In this document: one piece after another, positions 59,066 through 64,000 of the stretch
How the letters are laid out: each line of letters opens with the position of its first letter
Position numbering within the stretch: the first letter of the stretch is position 1
Assembly: GCA_030077755.1 (NCBI GenBank)
Contig: JAQJZZ010000010.1
Location: 1,426,001 to 1,490,000, forward strand
Length of the DNA stretch: 64,000 nt
Source of the DNA: Filosporella fistucella
Taxonomy: Eukaryota; Ascomycota; Leotiomycetes; Helotiales
Direction of reading: 5' to 3'
Notes under the pieces: model-generated
Database searches by the model: none
The model's input: the letters and a program-made list of their open reading frames with translations, nothing else
Told to the model about the DNA's origin: nothing
Position numbers and translations under genes: made by a program

Positions 59066-61523
59066 TCAAGCCGGATTCCCCTTTTGTCGTTTCCCTCCAA
59101 TCCTTGGGCTTGGCTTCACATTGACACCTTTGTTCTGAGCACCGTTTATTTGGTCTCCCTCTGTCTTAACCTCACTGCCACGCCGACGCTTGTTGCTTGT
59201 ATTTGGGCTGGTATTAGCACTCGGGCCACTGGAACTTGTGCCGTGCTGACTTTGTTGAAGTTGCATATTTGGCGCCTGTGCCGGGCTGCCATTGACTCTC
59301 GGGGAACCATCAGGAAGTTGAAGATGAGCTGCAGCAGGTGAAGCCCCCATGGGGAAAGTTGTCATTCCAGGTGTGCGAGGGCCCGATGGATTTTGCTGTT
59401 GTGCGCCGGGATTGTTAGCTCCGTTTGATGCGACTTGTAACACGTATTGATCCAACGCGGCATAAGGAGTCAATGATGAGTTCTGGTGTGCATATCCAAA
59501 CAGGGGATTCATTTGTCCCATGACTTCAGCAAGCTGTTGGGTATTAGTAAGATGGCTTCATATGAAATTTGGAAACCGTACCTCAAGAAATCGGAATACT
59601 GATGGTGTAATTCCCATGTTTGGCTTCACCTTTGAATCCGGAAGGTCTATTTCTGGAGGCGGTTGAGCAGGCGACTTCATAGGTCTTGCTTTTTTCTTGT
59701 TCAATTCCGGGGATTGCTTGCCCTCGGGCGGGGAATTGACTTTGTGCCATTCTTTTCCCCATTCGTGCAATGGCCTTGCAGCGTCTATGATTTGGTTGCG
59801 AGGTAAATATTCCTCGTGATTATTCGTCACGAACTCGAGAAGCTCAATCTTCTGGTCCGCGTCGAAATGTGCCTTTAAAGTACCTGACGCAATCAACTTT
59901 CTTTTGTTAGTCATAATTTGTAATGTGAACAAGAAACTTACCTGAGATCCATTATCAAACCAGTATACAAAGCTTGATTTTTGGCTCTCGATATAATGCC
60001 CATTGTTTGGTAATTCCTTCTCAGACCCCTTTTCCATGATCATTTGCATATTCTTGACACCACTCTCAAAGTGAGTATGGAAATATCTCGCAAGTGCGGG
60101 GAATGTGATTTCATATTGTTTGTTCGATGTCTCGTCCACGATCCAGACCGAGTGTCGTAACACACCCTTAGGTGAAAAGAATCGATCTACGAAGGCTAAC
60201 CAGTAGTTGAGGTCATCCCGTTGTTTTGTTCCCTGTGCAGCCAGTCGTTGAGCGCCATTGGCCATATATGATTGTAGTGATTTCGAGCTTACCACGAAGT
60301 TACTTAAATGGTCGCAAAATTGCATTAGTTTCATTAAACACTGGCCCTTAAGCTTGTCTCCTTGCCTCTGTTGCTGCTGCGCCAACATTGCCGCTTGTAC
60401 AGCTTGCTGTTGCTGTAGTCCTGCTTGTTGCTGTTGTGCTTGTTGTGGCTGTTGCGCCTGAGCTTGAGGATTTGGCTGGGCTTGCTGGGGTTGAGCCTGG
60501 GCTTGCGGTTGACCTTGGTTCTGTTGAGCGGCCTGAGCGGCCTGAGCAGCTTGAGCTGCATGTGCTGCTTGTTGCTGTTGCTGTTGATGGGCTGCTTGTT
60601 GCATCATGGCTTGTGCTTGCAAATTCGGCTGCTGTTGAGGGTTTATCTGGGTTGGTTGCCCTTGTTGATTATTGCCTCCTTGTTGCTGAGCGTTCGCTGC
60701 TTGTTGTTGCATTGCCATTTGCTGAGCCATCATCATCTGCTGCTGTTGATGCTGGAAGTGTTAGCATACATTCGTTCATCGAATAGAACAAGCGAAGAAA
60801 AACATTTGAATTTATACCTGTTGATGAGCCTGAGCCTGAGCCTGCTGCTGCTGTTGCTGTTGCATGCTATGCTCAGCAACTTGCTGCTGCTGCTGCTGGA
60901 GATGCTGAGGAAGGTTGACAGGCCGAGCCATTGGACCACCCCTCATCGCCTGGAATTGTGCCGGAGTCATCTGGTTAAGATTTATACCATTTGGAATACC
61001 AACCGGCATTCCGTTATACTGCTGAGCCAACATTTGTTGCTGAGCAGCTCGCTGTCGTTGTTGCTGCATTATATGTTGTTGCTGCATTTGCTGCATTTGA
61101 GGGTTGTTCGCAACTATTATTAGATCTGTCAGCATTCGGCCCGTAAATTTCCAGCGAAGGAAAGAAGCCTTGGTATATAGCATTCTCGCTACAAGGACTT
61201 TTAGAAAACTTACAAGCCATAGCCTGCTGCTGTTGCTGGAACATCTGGGCTTGTTGTGCCTGGTTTGGATTTAGATGCTGCAACGCATGTTGACTCGGTC
61301 CGCCAGCTCCTGGTGGCATGCCACCCATCATGGCGCCCGCTTGACTGACCTGAGGTCCTGGACCAGACACTCCCATATGCATTTGCTGAGGCAGGCCTGG
61401 GCCTGGTTGACCCTGCTGCCCTTGATTATGAGGTACCATGCCCGGATGGCCTTGTGCCATACCTGGATGCGGCTGCATTCCGCCTGGGTGTGGTGAGTAG
61501 TTTTGGGCCAAACTGGTCATCAT
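59066..61523 (-). CDS. ptaB: LIM-domain-binding (LDB) family regulator PtaB/Mfg1-like, 732 aa
   Basis: Adhesion and morphogenesis co-regulator that in Aspergillus acts with SomA (Flo8) and in yeast (Mfg1) with Flo8 and Mss11; nuclear. Exons 61523..61214, 61113..60818, 60751..59942, 59896..59582 and 59533..59066, introns of 45-100 nt, all in frame. Residues 1-330 are Gln/Met/Pro/Gly-rich with several polyglutamine runs and Gln-Ala repeats. The LIM-binding domain starts near 335 (CLMKLMQFCDHLSNFVVSSK) and includes YWLAFVDRFFSPKGVLRHSV, YEITFPALARYFHTHFESG and KAHFDADQKIELLEFVTNNH. FEFVTNN-type helices and the PSVFRFLE segment end it. The C-terminus is Ser/Asn-rich with a basic NKRRRG nuclear-localisation-like patch. 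The start was chosen as the first ATG of a double ATG. Confidence 0.9.
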
Positions 61524-63568
61524 GTTGTTGAAGGTTGATTGTCCACGATATGGGATCTAAGAATACCGGTCCTCCACGGGACATGCGCCCCTACGCACTG
61601 AACCACCTCCGCCAACTGCCAGACTGATTGTGCCTCCTTGTTTCTTGCGACTCTCTTGGAGTAGCCACAGCCAGAATGACTGTGCTAGCTTCGACTGTGA
61701 GCTTTGCTGGTGATGGATCGGATTCGAAGAAGTTCGTGGTTCAGTCGCGATCGGATACAGGCTAAATCGCGCAGACAGAAAAAGCTTCTTTTCGAGTGAG
61801 AAAAAGATTTGAAGCCGTTCTGCTCTGGCCGGTTCGAAGGAAGGTGGTGCGACTTTGCAGATATTGCAACGAAAGGATGTGTTGATTTGTATCACCGCGA
61901 GGTGCGACAATGTCTAGATATTTCCCCCCGATAGTGGAGAAGGGAGGTGCGTCGCAAAAGTCCGGACAGCGAATGTGTGAGAGGGTGTGGAATCAGCGGC
62001 GACGAAGGCGATAGTATACCACGCCAGGTCCTCTGTAGCCAGGCGCTCGCAGAAGTTGACTCGAGGTCGTTTGGTGTCGATGATGTTGTGGTAGTCGGGA
62101 GATCACCCTGGTTGTTAGAGGGAGGTAGGTAAGGTTGGAGGCGGGTCGAGGGTCACGATGCGAGAGTCGGGCGAACGACGTGATGCAACATCAACAACAA
62201 GCTGGATAGAGAACAAAGAGAAACAAGTTGCGAGTTGCGAATTCCAGCACAGGCGGGCAAAACGGCTCAGTAATGACGTTGAATGTCTGCGACGGGGGAG
62301 GAATTGAGAGGTGGTGGTGGCAGAGAGAAGAGAAGGGAATGGGGGAATAAATTGAAGTCAATGTTAATGTTAATGTTGGCGGTATCAAAAGTGAGAGTGG
62401 TTGTTGCTTTCTACTGCCGGTGGGTTTTGGAGGGCTTTGGAAGGGAAAGGGAAAGGAAGGGGGATGGATGTGGCCGTGGAACACGGTAGGTGAGGTGAGT
62501 GGTGGGTGGTGAGTGGTGAGTGGTGAGAGGAAGTGCAGGTGCAGGTGCAAGGACGAAAATTGGAACAGGCCGTCGGCGTCCACCTCCGCCTTGTTCCAGA
62601 CTGCTTCACGTGATACATCCAGCATGCACATCATGTTTGCTAAGGTAACCTTGCCTTCAAAGTACCTGGGTAGCTCATGAAGGGGAGGAGCATCACGAAT
62701 ATAAAATACTTGCCTTTCGAATGACACCATTCGAAAAGAAGTATGATCCACTGTATGTCCACATTTTGTTTTGGACCATTGTTACTTGGGACAATACATT
62801 TGTAGCCGCATTTTAAGCATGTGGTACCTGGGCATTGGCAATGGTTGGAACAGAGTCAAAGCAGCAAATACCGGTACATTGAAATTAACGGTAAGGATCC
62901 ATATCTGTGTAAAGGTACCTACCTAGGCAGGCGGCGCAGCCTCCATATTAAAGAGGCGAAAATAGAGTTGTAGGTACCTAGGTACCTTATGAATGACTGC
63001 CTTGTTCTTGCCCTAACACGTTAATTACCTACCTATAAATGCCGACAAGGCAGTCACACAGTACTCCTTGATTAGACGATGTGTTCTTAAACTTTTTGTA
63101 TGTATTGTTGTCCCTAGAAATTTCTGTCTGATTAACAATCTAACTCGCAAGGAGCCAGCCCAACTTGTTGAGACTTTACCTAACAGAAAAGAAATCCAAT
63201 GAGGAGTTGCAGGCCAAGACCAAGGACCAGTAAAAACATGCTCAACTGTTTCCTTTTCTGAAGCTAATTATAAAGTATGCCATGAGATCGCATCGCATCA
63301 AAAAGACTACAGTTATCTCTACAACCATTTGCAGTTTGGATGTGCTTAGGTAATGCGACCAAGCTATCACATGATCCAATTCAAACTGAGCAAACTCAGT
63401 GAAAATCTGATCGGGTAGTCTAGACTCATTTGAGACTAGCCAATTTCGACAGCTCAAAAAAGATTTCTTGCGGCTTCACCACACCAAAATTTTGACATTT
63501 ACAACAAAACACAACAGCGTCCTCCAGCATAGCACAGTACGCTCAGGACTTGTTGTGCTACTGCGACT
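61524..63568. other. Long region upstream of ptaB, nothing firmly coding
   Basis: About 2 kb. The part next to ptaB (61524-62200) is probably its promoter and leader. GT-rich tracts (GGTGAGTGGTGAG) lie at 62495-62535. A palindromic TAGGTACCTA cluster is at 62971-62989. Nothing is recognised from 63000 to 63560. Confidence 0.4.
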
Positions 63569-64000
63569 ATGGTATGTAATCTCTCTTTTCTCGCTCTGCC
63601 CTCGGTCGTCGATGATGACAATTCATAAATAACTTCTTTTCCCAACTAAATCGCCCATGATGAAGTCTATGCTGCTCGGGCTTCTCATACGTGGGGAGCT
63701 TGTTACTTGCCAGTACACCTTGTCTGAGACACGACCGTCCTTCAAAACAGCTTCTATTGTAGCTCTGATGGAACTTGCGCTGACTTCCATAAGATTTAGG
63801 TAACGATTCAGGATTCGCAGATATTGGTTCTGTCGCGCTTCAACATTAGCTGTCCAGCCACAGCTGTCTCGGCATGGCACCTCGTGCCTCGGGAACTAGA
63901 GTGGAATTATCGGCCATCACTCGAATTTGCTACACATATACATGCTCAGACTAACTTCTAGGTCCTTCACACTTCGTGGCACACCGCAAAAGGTCAGTCA
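63569..64000 (+). CDS. Possible gene start at the right edge, intron after the ATG
   Basis: ATG at 63569-63571 is followed directly by a GTATGT donor. A consensus branch and acceptor (GACTAAC..TTCTAG) end at 63961, giving a 390-nt intron and a second exon reading VLHTSWHTAKG and onward to the window end (or to a GTCAGT donor at 63993). An ATG split off before a long first intron is common in highly expressed genes such as ribosomal protein genes, but I do not recognise this sequence. An alternative frame without splicing stops after 19 codons. Confidence 0.3.

Noticed and set aside
60388..61123. Leu/Val-rich plus-strand frames of 132 and 232 codons
   Set aside because: Antisense of the polyglutamine repeats in the PtaB-like gene, which avoid stops.

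Overview
The window is nuclear DNA of a filamentous ascomycete. Genes lie on both strands and are interrupted by short GT-AG introns, mostly 45-60 nt. The gene set is typical of Pezizomycotina: a PtaB/LDB adhesion regulator, a flavin-carrier TRP-like protein, a DUF3433 membrane protein, Gon7, a HbrB-type TORC2 subunit and a cytosolic KatG. Resemblance of the polygalacturonase, pectin methylesterase and JmjC-like proteins to remembered Botrytis/Sclerotinia-type proteins suggests Leotiomycetes (Helotiales). That placement is inference.

Layout. 0-4 kb: a divergent pectin-degrading pair, a partial endopolygalacturonase (-) and a pectin methylesterase (+), with TATA boxes at both edges of a 2 kb shared intergenic region. 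4-26 kb: mostly conserved housekeeping genes, namely a FAM210/DUF1279 mitochondrial protein with a 651-nt intron, a single-pass membrane protein, a flavin carrier (FLC), an ACOT9-type acyl-CoA thioesterase, a DUF3433 membrane protein, INO80 subunit Ies2 (with a GC-AG intron), a small ORF and PEX14. 26-31 kb: an intronless catalase-peroxidase and an intronless PEP-mutase/isocitrate-lyase-family enzyme. 31-40 kb: an accessory-looking stretch with a broken JmjC-like gene, an unrecognised 455-aa protein, a transcription-factor-like gene without a zinc cluster and an NmrA-like reductase, with AT-rich spacers and a diverged duplicated segment. 41-54 kb: a DUF4050 (Gag1-like clamp) protein, a purine nucleoside permease, a DUF1772 membrane protein, VPS39, GON7 and a HbrB/Bit61-type TORC2 subunit. 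55-64 kb: a GH16 glucanase relic killed by a TGA codon, a CE2-like SGNH esterase, the PtaB/LDB regulator with polyglutamine tracts, and a possible gene start at the right edge.

Functional themes. Carbohydrate-active genes sit at both ends (PG and PME at the left, the GH16 relic and the SGNH esterase at the right). TORC2 and vacuole/endosome trafficking genes (HbrB, VPS39) sit near tRNA-modification (Gon7) and chromatin (Ies2) genes, which is normal eukaryotic intermingling with no operons. I recognised no tRNA, rRNA, CRISPR array or intact transposon. I see no clear new multi-gene system. The most unusual material is the 31-40 kb stretch and the small pseudogenes.
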